DNA of 64,000 bases from Melastoma dodecandrum (lineage: Eukaryota > Streptophyta > Magnoliopsida > Myrtales > Melastomataceae): NCBI GenBank assembly GCA_029817715.1, contig JARUPY010000045.1:744001-808000 (forward strand). Direction: 5' to 3'. Both the position numbers and the translations under genes were made by a program. Every line of letters starts with the position of its first letter. The stretch's first letter is position 1. Positions 12,303 to 23,809 of the stretch are shown here, one piece after another. The notes under the pieces are model-generated. The model was not told the origin of the DNA and ran no database searches. It saw nothing but the letters and a program-made list of their open reading frames with translations.

Positions 12303-13759
12303 AAAAGGGAGTGTGAAAGAAGTGGGGGAGAAAGAGAGATGCTGGAAGTTAGCTTTGCTGAGGTTTTAGTTTAAAGAATAATAAAAATAAAAATCTAGTT
12401 GGGTTAATAAAATTTGGTTTAAACAAATTAACGTTCCTTCGCCTGAAAACTATTAATTAGGTGAAGGTCTCAACTCTAATTAAGGGATGGGTTCATGCTT
12501 TTTTATCCGATGGGATTATTTTCCAACGTTCTGATAGCATGTTATCAGAATTCACCTTCATCTAAAAACTAGCTATTAAATGATCCTAACTCTATTTAAA
12601 GTGTTGACTCATGCCTTTTCTATTTTACGTGGAATTATTTTCCAACCATTGCAAATGGACCGATTTTCTGAAGCCGAAACAATTAATATATAGAATGGGT
12701 TTTGGATAGAAAGTATTTTTTTTCTATCTTTTTGTATCGATGAACGAAGGCAGAGAATGTTCATTGCCCTTCATTTTTTTCTTTGTCTTAAGCACAACCC
12801 TAAACCAACAACGTGGACCAGTGCCATAAGAGCCTGTAAAATAATCCAAACTCATGAGCCAGTAAAATAATCCCAAAATTGTGTTTACTTGTCATCCATC
12901 GTACGGACTTAAGTAGTTTTGATGTGACAAAAGGATAAGAGGAAGTCAAAATTTCAGGACTAAAATTTTGGGTGTTTTGACTTTCTAGGACAAAATAATT
13001 TTTAGGGTTTCGACTACAATCGAATTTAGAGGGAGTCTCGAATAAAACCTCGAAGAAATGAAAATTCGGGGTTTTAAAAAGTAAGATTTAGGGTTTCGAT
13101 TTTAGTCGTTTCGCGAGTATTTCTCGGACCAGAACACTACTTGTGTCGGTCTAAAGGGGCGGCCCCAATCTCGGACGACCCATTGGGCCAAATATGAGGC
13201 CCATATCAAGGAACAGTTGCGGCCCATTTTCCAGACTCTGAATCTGGGCCAGTGCTACATAGTCCCGACCCAACTGTAACCGATACCCTAAAATATTCAC
13301 TCCTGAAACCACAAATTTGATGAAAAATTCTCCAAGAGAGTTAGTTGATTAAAATATTTTATAATCTTATATGCACATTTCGAGAAATAAAATAAAATAG
13401 AGCGGGCAGACAAAAAGGTTCAAATTTTACGGCATGAAAATGGTCATAGAGAGAGCCATACAGATCCATAGTAAATACAACATACAAATATGCAGACAAT
13501 GGCCACGGCATATCATTAGACAACTTATCCGCCCCATAATCCACCATAAGTTTTCCAGAAAAACCCAGGATTTACCGCGGCTAGAGCAAGATTCTTCACT
13601 TCGGCACTGCCCCTGTAGGTGCCCATGTAACCACCAAAAGCATAACCTGCTTGTCTGCATCCACAGACATCTGCGACGAGCATAAAAAAAGGGGCCTTAT
13701 TCCTTTGTACGCATTGAAGGGGACTATTTCCCCTTTGATCGGTCTTCTTCCTCGCTCCC
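12303..13759. other. CDPK 5' flank copy followed by unassigned AT-rich DNA
   Basis: 12303-12680 matches 38270-38680 and 50300-50745, the region upstream of the CDPK start. Beyond 12680 I see no gene. A GC-richer patch at 13150-13260 is unexplained, and overlapping short frames at 13359-13760 lack recognisable motifs. Confidence 0.45.
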
Positions 13760-14348
13760 CTATTTTCGGAACACTTCCAGATATTTGATTGCCTCTGCCA
13801 TTGCATAGATCATCATTTTCCTGACCTGTCAAATCTCAGCAACCATCATTTTGGGACCTCAGGAGAAAACTACTATTCCCAGAGGCCACATTCCTAGCAA
13901 CACTACAACATGGATGAAGTTTATAAACACTGGCTTTCGGATCCTACAATTGTAACAAGATGTTGATCGAACCAATATAACAGAACAGCCATCGCACTAG
14001 GGTCTACATAATAGAAAATGTTCAGTGGAGCTGACACGATCCATAAATCATTATCAGGGTATTGTTCCTAGGAAGTAGCTCTACAAGGAGGAAATGCATC
14101 TGGTAACTCTTCTTGCTAAGGTAAATATGGAAATATCCTCTGGCAAAAACAAATAAACTTCCAGATATTGCATCGCAACAGGGTCACGGCATATAATCAC
14201 AAGTAGAGGAGGTTACAAATAACAAACCTCTAATTTGTCCTCCTTTGCTCTGTGGTTATTGGCAAGCTTCCGGAACTCTTCGGCCAATCGAATGCACTCG
14301 CCGACATTTTCAGCAGAGACAAAATCCATGGCTACCTTGATGCATGAC
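13760..14348 (-). pseudogene. C-terminal exons of a JMJ25-like JmjC histone demethylase
   Basis: Two minus-strand blocks read like the end of plant lysine-specific demethylase JMJ25/IBM1-type proteins, which remove H3K9 methylation in the nucleus. 14348-14229 encodes [20 protein letters not shown] and runs on to [10 protein letters not shown], ending at a GT. After an AG at about 13827, the block 13826-13760 reads VRKMMIYAMAEAIKYLEVF and stops at TAG (13760-13762). The preceding JmjC catalytic exon with its iron-binding residues is not found between 14350 and 15885. This is therefore a gene tail or remnant, not a working enzyme. Identification rests on the [12 protein letters not shown] motif pair recalled from the family. 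Confidence 0.6.
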
Positions 14349-15885
14349 TACAACAGACAAAAAAGGACTAGTTTAAATGTAGTAGAGAATGCACAGAAGT
14401 TTCTGATGAGCTGAATGGAGGTCGAGCAAATTTACACTACAATGGGCCCTAAAGGAATACCCCTGGTGGTAAAGACACTAAGGATTTAGTGATAGATGTA
14501 TTACATAGGGATATACCATATTCTGGTATCAACAGTGTACGTGAAGGCAATCTTGATGTATTCTAGACACTATTTTGACTAATCTAGGAACAGACACCGA
14601 GGATTCTCCTAAGAGATCCCAAGTTCAAATCTCAACAGTCGCGCCCTGAGGTACTTGCCAAAACCTAACTTTGATGAGTCTGATTTACCCAATCGTCGTG
14701 GATTATAGGTCTTACAACGGTCTAAGGGAACGTACTAGGTTCGAGTCAAACAAAGCTTTTCCACAAGCCCAGAAACCTCTTAGTTATAAAAATAATAATT
14801 AAATTACAATGATTACTTGGCATTCCATATGATGCTTTTAGATTTAGTTTCATTCAAAACTCACTTCCATGCTTGTGTTATGCCTTACGCAGCAGATATA
14901 GTACCGTCGCAGATGACCATCCATTATGTTGACGTAAATAGTGCACTCTTATTGATGGAGACAAATATAACGTGTATTTAATGATGCTTCCTCCATAATG
15001 CATAAGGGCATCTCTGGTTTAGGAATATTTTTTCTGGTAAATGTAGTAAAAATTTGAAATAATGCAAGATAAATTGTTTCCGGGTAGTGTCTTTAACGAT
15101 GTTTGAGACCACAGATGTAGAATTCTCAGTCACTTATGTTAAGACATCATTAATGTTGTGATTGAGGATCCGTGATTAAAACAAAGAATCCATGTAAGCA
15201 ACTCTACATAAGTAGATGAGAGCTTGATTGTTGTTAATTAAATCATTATCTTCACTGCAAATAAATCTTTTCAAAAGCCACTTTGAGAGGCAATACATGT
15301 GTAAGGCACACATCATCTTTAGCGGTGAGTTAGGTGCTCCCAATAGCTTAGGGGAAGTGTTTAATGTTTAGGGTTTAGGATTTTGTTGCCTATGGCAGCA
15401 TCATTTCCAACAGCAGCCAACCATTTATAGAGGCTGAATCATTTCCATTAGTTGACCAGCATTCCAACAACAATCCTCCACACATTTTCATAAGCACAAT
15501 CCTCCATTCAGGCAAGCGCTAATGCTGGCACCAAAAGTATGTGGCGCCTTTGCTCTGTTTGGTTACCCGATAGTCAAAGGTAGTCAAACCTTTCATGTGT
15601 TTTCGACACATCTCCTTCAATCTCCACATCGGTGTCGGTATGGGCTCTGAGGTTGCAAAACACTCCCACCAAAACATCAGTAAGTTGCAAACTCGGCACA
15701 TTTATTTCATGCTAAGACTACTACAGGCCGTAAATAAAATCCTTTAACATATACAATCCACATGGCCGTATGGAAAAGGGATGGCAGAAAAAAATAGATT
15801 GATCCAATTGGAAATTACTTTCTCAAAAGCTCACAACCAGGCTCAGGGAAGAGCAATCCGGCGAGAGGAGGGGTCCGATGGGGAG
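14349..15885. other. Stretch without supported genes
   Basis: No exon, transposon end or RNA gene was recognised. Possible short frames, including a minus-strand one at 15519-15701, lack family motifs. 15840-15885 and the sequence after 17858 were contiguous before the solo LTR inserted and may be a 5' leader of a minus-strand gene, but this is a guess. Confidence 0.4.
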
Positions 15886-15890
15886 GAGGA

Positions 15891-17853
15891 TGTAAGGATC
15901 GCCGATTTTACGAATTTAAAAAAAAAATTCATTTCGCATTGGTAGTAAAGGTTCGGTACAAAGATATTTACAATTCGTCCTGTGACTCTATGATGGACGG
16001 ATGTATGAGGAACTCCTAGAACCTGCGGGAGACTAAAAACATTATAATATAGCCTAAGTATGCAGCCACGGCAAGAAGAATGCCCCATACTTGGATCGTC
16101 ACCACTTCATGCACACTACGGCACCACTACCGCATCACTTCGTTACACGAATGACTCCCTATAGCCAGACCGTTCCAGCTTCATTCCGGCCTACAACAGC
16201 CGTCTTCTCAAACTTTCCAAGGGCAGGATTCGAGCATCCTAACCCCTCGTAAACACACGGCATGAATCAGCCCACGACTCATCCGCAACATCACCGTTTC
16301 ACTTGCTCGTTTCAACCGAACATTGTCTTGTTCGGTCTCACCTCCCATCCACCCCCGAGCATTACTTCCGTGCCTCAAATCACACGAGGAATAAGCCTCT
16401 CTAGGCCAGTAAGGGACTCCAATTCAGTCCTTGCATTCCAACCCCATGGCCGATCCGTTTCCGAGACATATGTCTCGCGGTTCCGCTCGTAGAGCGCAGT
16501 AATGGGGTGCGACCGCTATGGGTCCAACCACCTCCTCCTTCCCATTCTTTATTCCATCATTTTCCATTTACAGACCCGAAGGACCGAGTTCCAACCACCA
16601 AGGTCGCCCTTACATTCAGCCAACAGAGCATTCCGTCGTAGCGATGATTAACAGAACACAACTACGTTCGCTAACCGAGAGGGGTCCGAGGCGGCTTCCC
16701 TTTTCATTCCCAAGGTTCGGTGCCCCCCCCCCCCCCCCCCCCCACCATTCAGCTCACAAGTCACCATATTTACAGCAGCAAGACCTCAACATTATAGTGC
16801 TAAAACATAAGGAAAATTGGAGAAGGGTCATAGAGCATACCTTCCGTTCACTCCCGCGCACAAGTTAGCGAGTTCCTTCCTCCGACGAACGATCTCCTCC
16901 CTCGAAGGCTGTCCTTTCTTGATCCTTAACCTCAAGCTTGTGCGGCGCCGAGTTCTCCTTTTCCAAGGATCCACGATAGTTGCCCTTCTTCCTTCCCCTT
17001 CCGCGGATGCACTTGCTCCGGCCGCTTCCCTCTTTTCTCCTTTCTTCTTCTTCTTCTTTCCTTCCTTCTTCTTCTTCTTCCTCTTCTTCTTTTGGACGTC
17101 TACCCACACTTTCTTCCAGTTTTTCCAGCCTCCTTACGCTTATTATTTGTGTCCCATAATGATGACAAGTGGGCCCCACCATCATGGCTTGTGGAAGAAG
17201 CCTTGGGCTTGATTAGCATTAGTTTCACGCTTAATTAGCGCTAATAATCCAGCTTTGTTAACCTTAATTAAACCAACTCATTAGTCACTATTTTGTCTTA
17301 TTTAACCAGCTTAGTCGTGCTTCTAAACTTGTAGGATTTGCGGCCAAATTTCAGTCATTAATCCGCACGAAAGTGGGCTGTCCGCAAGGGACGTCATCGA
17401 GTATTTGGGCAGCCCTTTTGTACACATCGATCACCCTTTCTCCGCTTCATGTTATTCATTTTTCATCCACATTTGGGGCTGAACAATCATTGAATTTCTT
17501 GCCATAATCGATTCGGTTCTCAACCATAACGTTAAGTACGTCTTAACCGCAACAACTCCAAGCTTATCGTCACGACAACGAAATTGTCAATCCATCGTTC
17601 GCCCGTATACTTTTAAACAGTACTCCTTCACTTAGGAGGCTGTCCATGTTGCTCATGGAAGTGTCCTTAGGCATTGGACATCATTCTTGAGTATCGTTCG
17701 CATCATTCCATTCTTTCGTATTCAAGCAGTCCATTCATTTTTCCAAACTCAATCATACCATTTTACGAATTTTCCCTTTTCATTACACATTCATACCATG
17801 GTACAACCCCATTTACATTCACAAACTAAATGGTGAAAATATGGGGTATTACA
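15891..17853 (-). mobile_element. Solo LTR of an LTR retrotransposon, family A (minus orientation)
   Basis: 1963 bases. Read on the minus strand it begins TGTAATACCCC and ends GATCCTTACA, the canonical TG...CA ends. It is flanked by a perfect 5-base target duplication GAGGA (15886-15890 and 17854-17858). No gag-pol is inside, so it arose by recombination between two LTRs. A second copy in the opposite orientation lies at 27870-29848. It contains a poly-C run at about 16724-16743 and a TTC-rich microsatellite at 17040-17095; the lysine- and glutamate-rich frames there are microsatellite translations. Confidence 0.92.
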
Positions 17854-17858
17854 GAGGA

Positions 17859-18531
17859 GTCAAGGGTCTGTCTTCTATTAGGGTTCTAATAACAAAGAGG
17901 GGGGCACCTAGGTGGCGCTTGGCGCCTCAACACCTTAGGAAAAGGCACGCGCCCCGGGAACGCCTTACTAATGGCGCACGCCCGGGAGGATTAGGGCACC
18001 TCGTTCGCGCCCCGCTGCCCTAGGCACACCCCAAGCGCACCTTAACTAACATAGCATCAAGGTTTGGATCTCTTCTATGAGCCTTGAGAGAACGTCTGAC
18101 ACCACCAAGCCATTTCGATAGCTTGTGGTTGAAAGATTTTAGAAATAACTTGAGGATAATTGCAATAAGATAATCTTCACATTGGCAATAAACACCAGTT
18201 AATTGAAAAGCTCACTGAATATATTTAAAATTTAGTACGATATTGTTTTTCGTAACTACCCAGCCACAAAACAGCAACTCTTTCATTGTGCCAAAGTTTA
18301 GCTGTCACGTCTTACTCCTAGGTGATGTCGGTACAAGTATAATAATATCCAAAGCTACACATAATCTGAAAGCTCTTCAGTCTGTTTCATTCTAATTGCC
18401 TAACAAGCAAGCATCTACTGCACAAAGCTTTTCCGACCAGTAGAGAATCATGATCTATATATATGTGTGTGTAATCTTTCTCTAACTGGACAAAATATTA
18501 GTATCAGGACTTGAAAAGGGAACAAATTTTG
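17859..18531. other. Unassigned intergenic stretch
   Basis: No gene recognised. 17890-18030 is GC-rich with repeated GGCGC/GCGCC words, as in some plant repeats, but no family could be named. Confidence 0.35.
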
Positions 18532-19060
18532 TCATGCCCTAGGCTCGTGGATATTAAAGACCCAAAACCGATCAGCCAAGCCCCGAGAGACACGTCCTCG
18601 TTGGCGTACTCGTGCAGTATCTTTCTGGGAAAAGAATTCGTCTATTAACTACCGAGTCGCGGAATTTACCAGGTTCGAAATGAGACTCGCCTGTTTTCCG
18701 ATATGTAAGTAGCAAGATCTCTCGAGATTGCGTATATCTGTCCGGTGGCGTGACGGAAGTAATTGTTTTTCGCGTCGCCGAATTTCCAGTACTCGGGCTC
18801 GTGATATTTGACATCCCTGATCCAAAACAAAGATCAAAAAACTTGAGAGCTCGAAACAAAACATCCTGCTGCAAGCCTAGTTCTTGTGGATTAGTCCGCC
18901 TACTTTTGGTACAGGACAGGACCCGACTTCATGCAACCGATGTATATGCGGGGTTTGTTCCGGTGTCCCGCCAATATCATCCCGAGAGCAGCTGCAAAGA
19001 AGAAGGCTTTTTGTGAGAATCATCACGAGACGTGACAGAACGAGGGAACGGAGCAAACTG
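18532..19060. other. Possible retrotransposon LTR remnant
   Basis: Starts TGTCATGCCCTAGGCTCG, and a partly similar segment recurs near 18785-18860 in the same orientation. Open frames on both strands (18572-18874 and 18750-19016) overlap without domain motifs. The LTR-like start and location next to a copia element suggest retrotransposon debris; evidence is weak. Confidence 0.3.
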
Positions 19061-19065
19061 AGCTA

Positions 19066-19369
19066 TGTTAGTTCATCACCTGGATTTATGTGAGCGAGCT
19101 GCCGGCCGGTGAAACGAATCAAATGCAGTGAACACAGGCAGAGAGATCGAAGCCGGAGAAGAAAAACAGAAACAGAGGAGAAACATAGCAAAATAGGAAA
19201 ACTGTTTTCTGTTATTCGCTCAACTGTAAAACTGTTACACTTGGGGTATTTATAATACAGACATACAAAGCTTTCTTTCATAACTGTAAGATAGAAAAAT
19301 ATCAGCAACCTCTTGTTGATAGTTCAACCCTTCGATCATATGCTGCTATCCATTCGGCATCCACTGACA
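19066..19369 (-). repeat. 3' LTR of the truncated Ty1/copia element
   Basis: Read on the minus strand, this 304-base segment starts TGTCAGTGGATGCC and ends GATGAACTAACA (TG...CA). It is preceded by a polypurine tract TTGAGGGGGAG (19370-19380), the standard primer site abutting a copia 3' LTR. A TATTATAAATA box near 19246-19256 (minus strand) is consistent with LTR promoter layout. Confidence 0.82.
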
Positions 19370-22300
19370 CTCCCCCTCAAGATGGCATTGTGAATCTCTA
19401 ACAATCCCATCTTGCTTGCTAAGAGCTGGAATCTAGCTGGATGTAAAGCCTTAGTTAGCAAGTCAACTATCTAGAAAGCCGTTGGAATATGCAGAACCTC
19501 TATCTCTCCTGCAGCCACCTTGTCTCTAACGAAATGTAAATCAATTTCTAAATGTTTAGTCCTTTCATGAAAGACCGGATTCTTACTAAGGTATATAGCT
19601 GATTTGTTGTCACAAAATAGCTTTATAGGCTTCTGTGGCTGAAAACAAAAGTCTTTTAACAATACTGCAACCCATATTAACTCTGCAACGGTGGCTGCAA
19701 TAGCTCGATATTTAGACTCTGTTGAACTGCGAGAGACTGTGGCTTGCTTCTTGGATTTCCAGCACAATGGAATCACCAATGAAGACACAATATCCAGTAT
19801 TTGACCTTCTAGTTTCCACACAACCACCCCAATCACGGTCTGCAAATGCGCGCACTTCAACATTTTTATTACTAGAAAACAGAATTCCTTTTTCAGAAGA
19901 AGATTTCAGATGTCGTAGAACAGTCCAAGCCACATTCCAATGCTCATCCGAAGGCGAATCCATGAACTGTGACAAGACATGAACCACATAAGCAATATCA
20001 GGTCTTGTAATACTCAGGTATATTAATCTATCAACCAACTGCCTATATCCTATAACATTAACAGGATTGGACTTGTCTCCTTGAACCAGCTTCAAGTTTG
20101 GCTGTAAAGGAACTGCAGCTGGCTTGCCTGCTAGCTTTCTCATCTCTTCTTACAACTTTAAAGTGTATCCTCTCTGTGACACATGAATACCCTTACTTGA
20201 CCTCGCTATCTCCAATCCAAGGAAATATTTAAAATCTCCCAAGTCTCTTACTTTAAAAGACTGTTGTAGGAGACTATGTAAATCAGTAATCACCTTCTTA
20301 TTTGACCCAGCCACGGCTATGTCATCCACATATACCAAGACACCTACAAAACCTTCTTCCGAGATCTTAACAAACAAAGAACACTCTACCTTGGATTGCT
20401 CAAAACCTCCATTTACCAAGCACTCTGTAAGTTTACTATTCCACTATCTATAGGCTTGTTTCAAACCATACAAATATTTCTTTAACTTGCAGACCACTGT
20501 GTTTGCTGTTGGATCAACACAAGTCACCCCCTCAACCAGCAAACCAGGAGGCAGCTGCATGTAAACCTCCTCCTCTAGATCACCATTCAAGAAAGTATTA
20601 TGGATATCGAATTGGCGCAAAGACCAGCCCTGGGAAGCTGCAAGAGCAAAAAATATGAAGAATGCTTGGCAACGGGCTAAAAGTTTCTTGATAATCAATC
20701 CCTTCAACTTGTGTATAGCCTTTAGCTGCCAAGCGAGCCTTGTACCTCTCAACAGTACCATCTGCATGTAATTTAGTTTTATAAATCCATTTGCACCCAA
20801 TTTCTTTCTTTCTTGCAGGCAAAGAAACCAGATCCCAAGTTGCATTGTCCCTTAAAGCATTGAGTTCAGCTGTCATAGCATCCACCCAATGTGGAATCTG
20901 TTTAGCTTGATGATAAGATTGAGGCTCATCATGCAAAGCAAGACTAACAGCGAAAGCTTTGTAAGAAGAAGAAAGACGATCATAAGCAATAGAAGGCTCT
21001 TGGATAAGCAGGTATAAATGAATAAGAAGAAGAAATGGACCTTGTCAGCAGAAGAGATTGAACCAGCCATAGTGAGAGACAGCTTATGATGGTAATCCTT
21101 GAGGTAAGATGGAATCTGCCTAGGTCTAGAGCCTCGTCTCAGAACATTTGGTGCATCGGGATTAGAAACAACTGATGGGATGCTAGACTAGGGAGCATCA
21201 TCTAAGCATGATGCAAAAGTAGAAGGAACTGATGAATGTTGTGCTAAATGTGGAAAGAAACATCATGCACAATAACAGAAGAAGGATCAATGGAAGTAAA
21301 AGGATCAGCTAGCTGTCTGGAATCAGATGGATCAGCTAGTTTGAAAGGAAAGACAGACTCATAGACTGCAACATCCCTAGAAATAGTAACATGTTTTGTC
21401 TCTAAATTATAAACAAAATATCCTTTGACATGCAAAGGATATCCCACAAAGACACATTTGGAAGCACGTTTATCAAATTTATATCTATTTCTATTCAAAG
21501 TGTTAACAAAACATAAAGAACCAAACACTCTCAGATTATGATAAGCTGGGAGCTTATGAAATAAAACCTCATAAGGAGACTTATGATCCAAAATCTTTGA
21601 AGGAAGTCTATTGACAATATAAGTTGCAGCTAAAACTGCATGACCCCATTCAACTTGAAATAAAAGTGCTCTAGCTGTATGAATTTAGTGTTGATGTTTG
21701 CGTTCAACAATGCCATTTTGTTGAGGAGTTTCTACGCAACTTAGCTTATGTATAATCCCACGAGTTCTGTAAAAATCTAGCATGGTGAACTCAGCCCCAT
21801 TGTCTAATCGAATCACTTTAATAGTTTTATGAAACTGAGTTTGAACAAGATGACAAAAGGCTTTCAGATGTTGTTTTGCTTCTGATTTATAGCGCAGAAG
21901 GTACAACCAAGTCCCTCGAGTAAAATCATCCACTATAGTAAGGAAATACTTGAAACCACCAATTACATCAATTGAATATGGTCCCCAAATGTCTACATGT
22001 ATCAACTCAAATGGTGAAGAACTTCTTGTTACACTGGATGGAAACAACAAGCGCTTTTGCTTGGCTTCATGACAAACACTACAAACATTATTCGATTTAA
22101 TATGAATGCTAGAATCCAAAGCAATAACATGTCTAATTTTCTCCAGAGAAGTATGTCCTAACCTAGAATGTCAGAGATCAAACTCATCTAAAGTATGATG
22201 AGACAGACAAATAGGGCTAAGAGAGTCATTAGCACTAGCCATCTTTGTGTTCTTGACCTCTTCCATCACATACAAGCCGCCTCTCTGATTAGCCTGTCCA

Positions 22301-22790
22301 ATCGTCGTCCACTCTTTCAAGTCCTGAACATAACAATAATCCTTAAGAAACAAAGTACAAAGCTCACCATTCATGGCAAGTTTGCTGGCAGAAATGAGAT
22401 TAAAGTTGAAATCTGGCACATATAGACATTTTGAATGGAAAAACTATTGGACAAATCAACTGAACCAATGTGAGTAGCTAGAACGAAAGAATTATTGGGT
22501 AACTGGATTTTTTGTTCACTGAATCAGAAGGAATAACAAAAGCTTTTGTAAAAGGTAAGATTATACCCGCTTGATTAGGTAAAACAGAAAAAGAAGATTT
22601 AGAAGAATTGGAAACATTAGTCTCATAAGTGACATCATTTCCCACATTGAGCGTAGCCAACATCCTGAAGCAAATCAACAGATTATCATCGCGTTCAATG
22701 TCCAGAGCATCCCGAGTCTTGCTTAATACCTGTTGGTAAGAGAAATCCCGATAAAGAAGCTGAGTATACATAACACAACAACCCATTTCC
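19066..22790 (-). mobile_element. 5'-truncated, degenerate Ty1/copia retrotransposon
   Basis: Copia order on the minus strand, from high to low coordinates: protease-proximal remnant about 22786-22440; GAG-pre-integrase region (NVCSVCHEAKQKR, about 22100); integrase core 22050-21690 (HVDIWGPYS, DDFTRGTWLYLL, PQQNGIVERKH); reverse transcriptase 20936-20150 (YVDDIAVAGSNK about 20330); RNase H 19990-19471 (WKSKKQATVSRSSTESKYRA). Stops and frameshifts split every domain. No second LTR or primer binding site is seen near 22790-23530 and most of gag is missing, so the 5' end is lost and the element cannot move by itself. Confidence 0.88.
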
Positions 22791-23809
22791 TCGCGAACTC
22801 AGGCCTCTGAGCCGACGACTCTTGGGCAACTCCTGCCTTGTGCATCCATCCCCGGCTCTTCGTAGACATTCAACCCTTTTCACCCCTCTACACAATCTTC
22901 CCCTTTCTCCCTCAAATTACAGTCAAATTCTTATTCTGTAACAATGAGTTACACTTCCTCCCATCAAAGAATCAGTTAATGTTTTTCAATTCCTTTGGTA
23001 AAACTGCTGTTTTTATGATAGAACATTAATGCCTTCAAATAAAATAAAAAGAGAATCTAGTATAAATTTAAATTTTATAATATTATACAGATTAATTCTT
23101 TTTGAACAATCTTACCATCACGAATTAGATTACAATATATTAAAAATAAGAAATTAAAGAAAAATACAGAGAAAGATCAAATAGAGCATCATCTTATTCA
23201 AAACTCAAATTAGTTATAATATTAAATTTGGTCATATAAACATCAAGAAATCATATTTTAAATTTTAATAATATCATATTCAATTTTAAATATTTTCATT
23301 TTTGTACCGGATAAAAAGTTTCTATAAGAGATACAATTTTATTACATAAGCCTAATTTTTAAGAATTTATAAAATAAGTTCTCATAAACCAGATATTGTA
23401 ATACTTCTGTAAATGTAAATTAGTGACTTAAACATTGAGTTCCACATGAACTCTTAAAACAAATTTATTTAAAAATTGAAATTCAGTCTAAGTGCATAAA
23501 TTTACGAAATACGATTCGGTTACCGTAACCTCGCAGCTCGAAGTGCGGGACATTTCGAACGATGGATGGGGCCGAAATTGGGTTAGGCCCAATACGTTTA
23601 ACCTTGTCCAAGCACATCGGGTTGGTTTCATTTTAGTCCTTTAATTCATAACTTATTATATATTTATCTACTTAGACTGGATTTGATTAATCTGAGTCCT
23701 CATATTAAGTTCATAAGCTTAGGGTTTTCAAGGCGACTCCGTATTCTTATTTGCTTCGGACTTCTTACCGGCGCCAACTTTTTCCTCTTCCCGCCAAAAG
23801 ACGGAGATA
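22791..23809. other. AT-rich stretch and upstream region of TYW2/3/4
   Basis: 22791-23520 is AT-rich with no gene seen. 23530-23809 carries GGCCCAATA-type words and an AGGGTTTTC element at about 23721, both frequent in promoters of plant translation-related genes, just ahead of the TYW start at 23810. Confidence 0.45.

Noticed and set aside
13596..13832. Minus-strand frames of 78 and 93 codons with Gly/Tyr-rich wording
   Set aside because: No family motif; they overlap the 3' end and downstream sequence of the JMJ25-like remnant in other frames.
16817..17212. Long frames rich in Lys/Glu on one strand and Phe/Ser on the other (also 28507-28878)
   Set aside because: They are translations of TTC/GAA microsatellites inside the solo LTRs; both strands are open because of the repeat.
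19066..22790. Complete autonomous copia element
   Set aside because: Only one LTR, no primer binding site, gag mostly missing, and stops in every domain.
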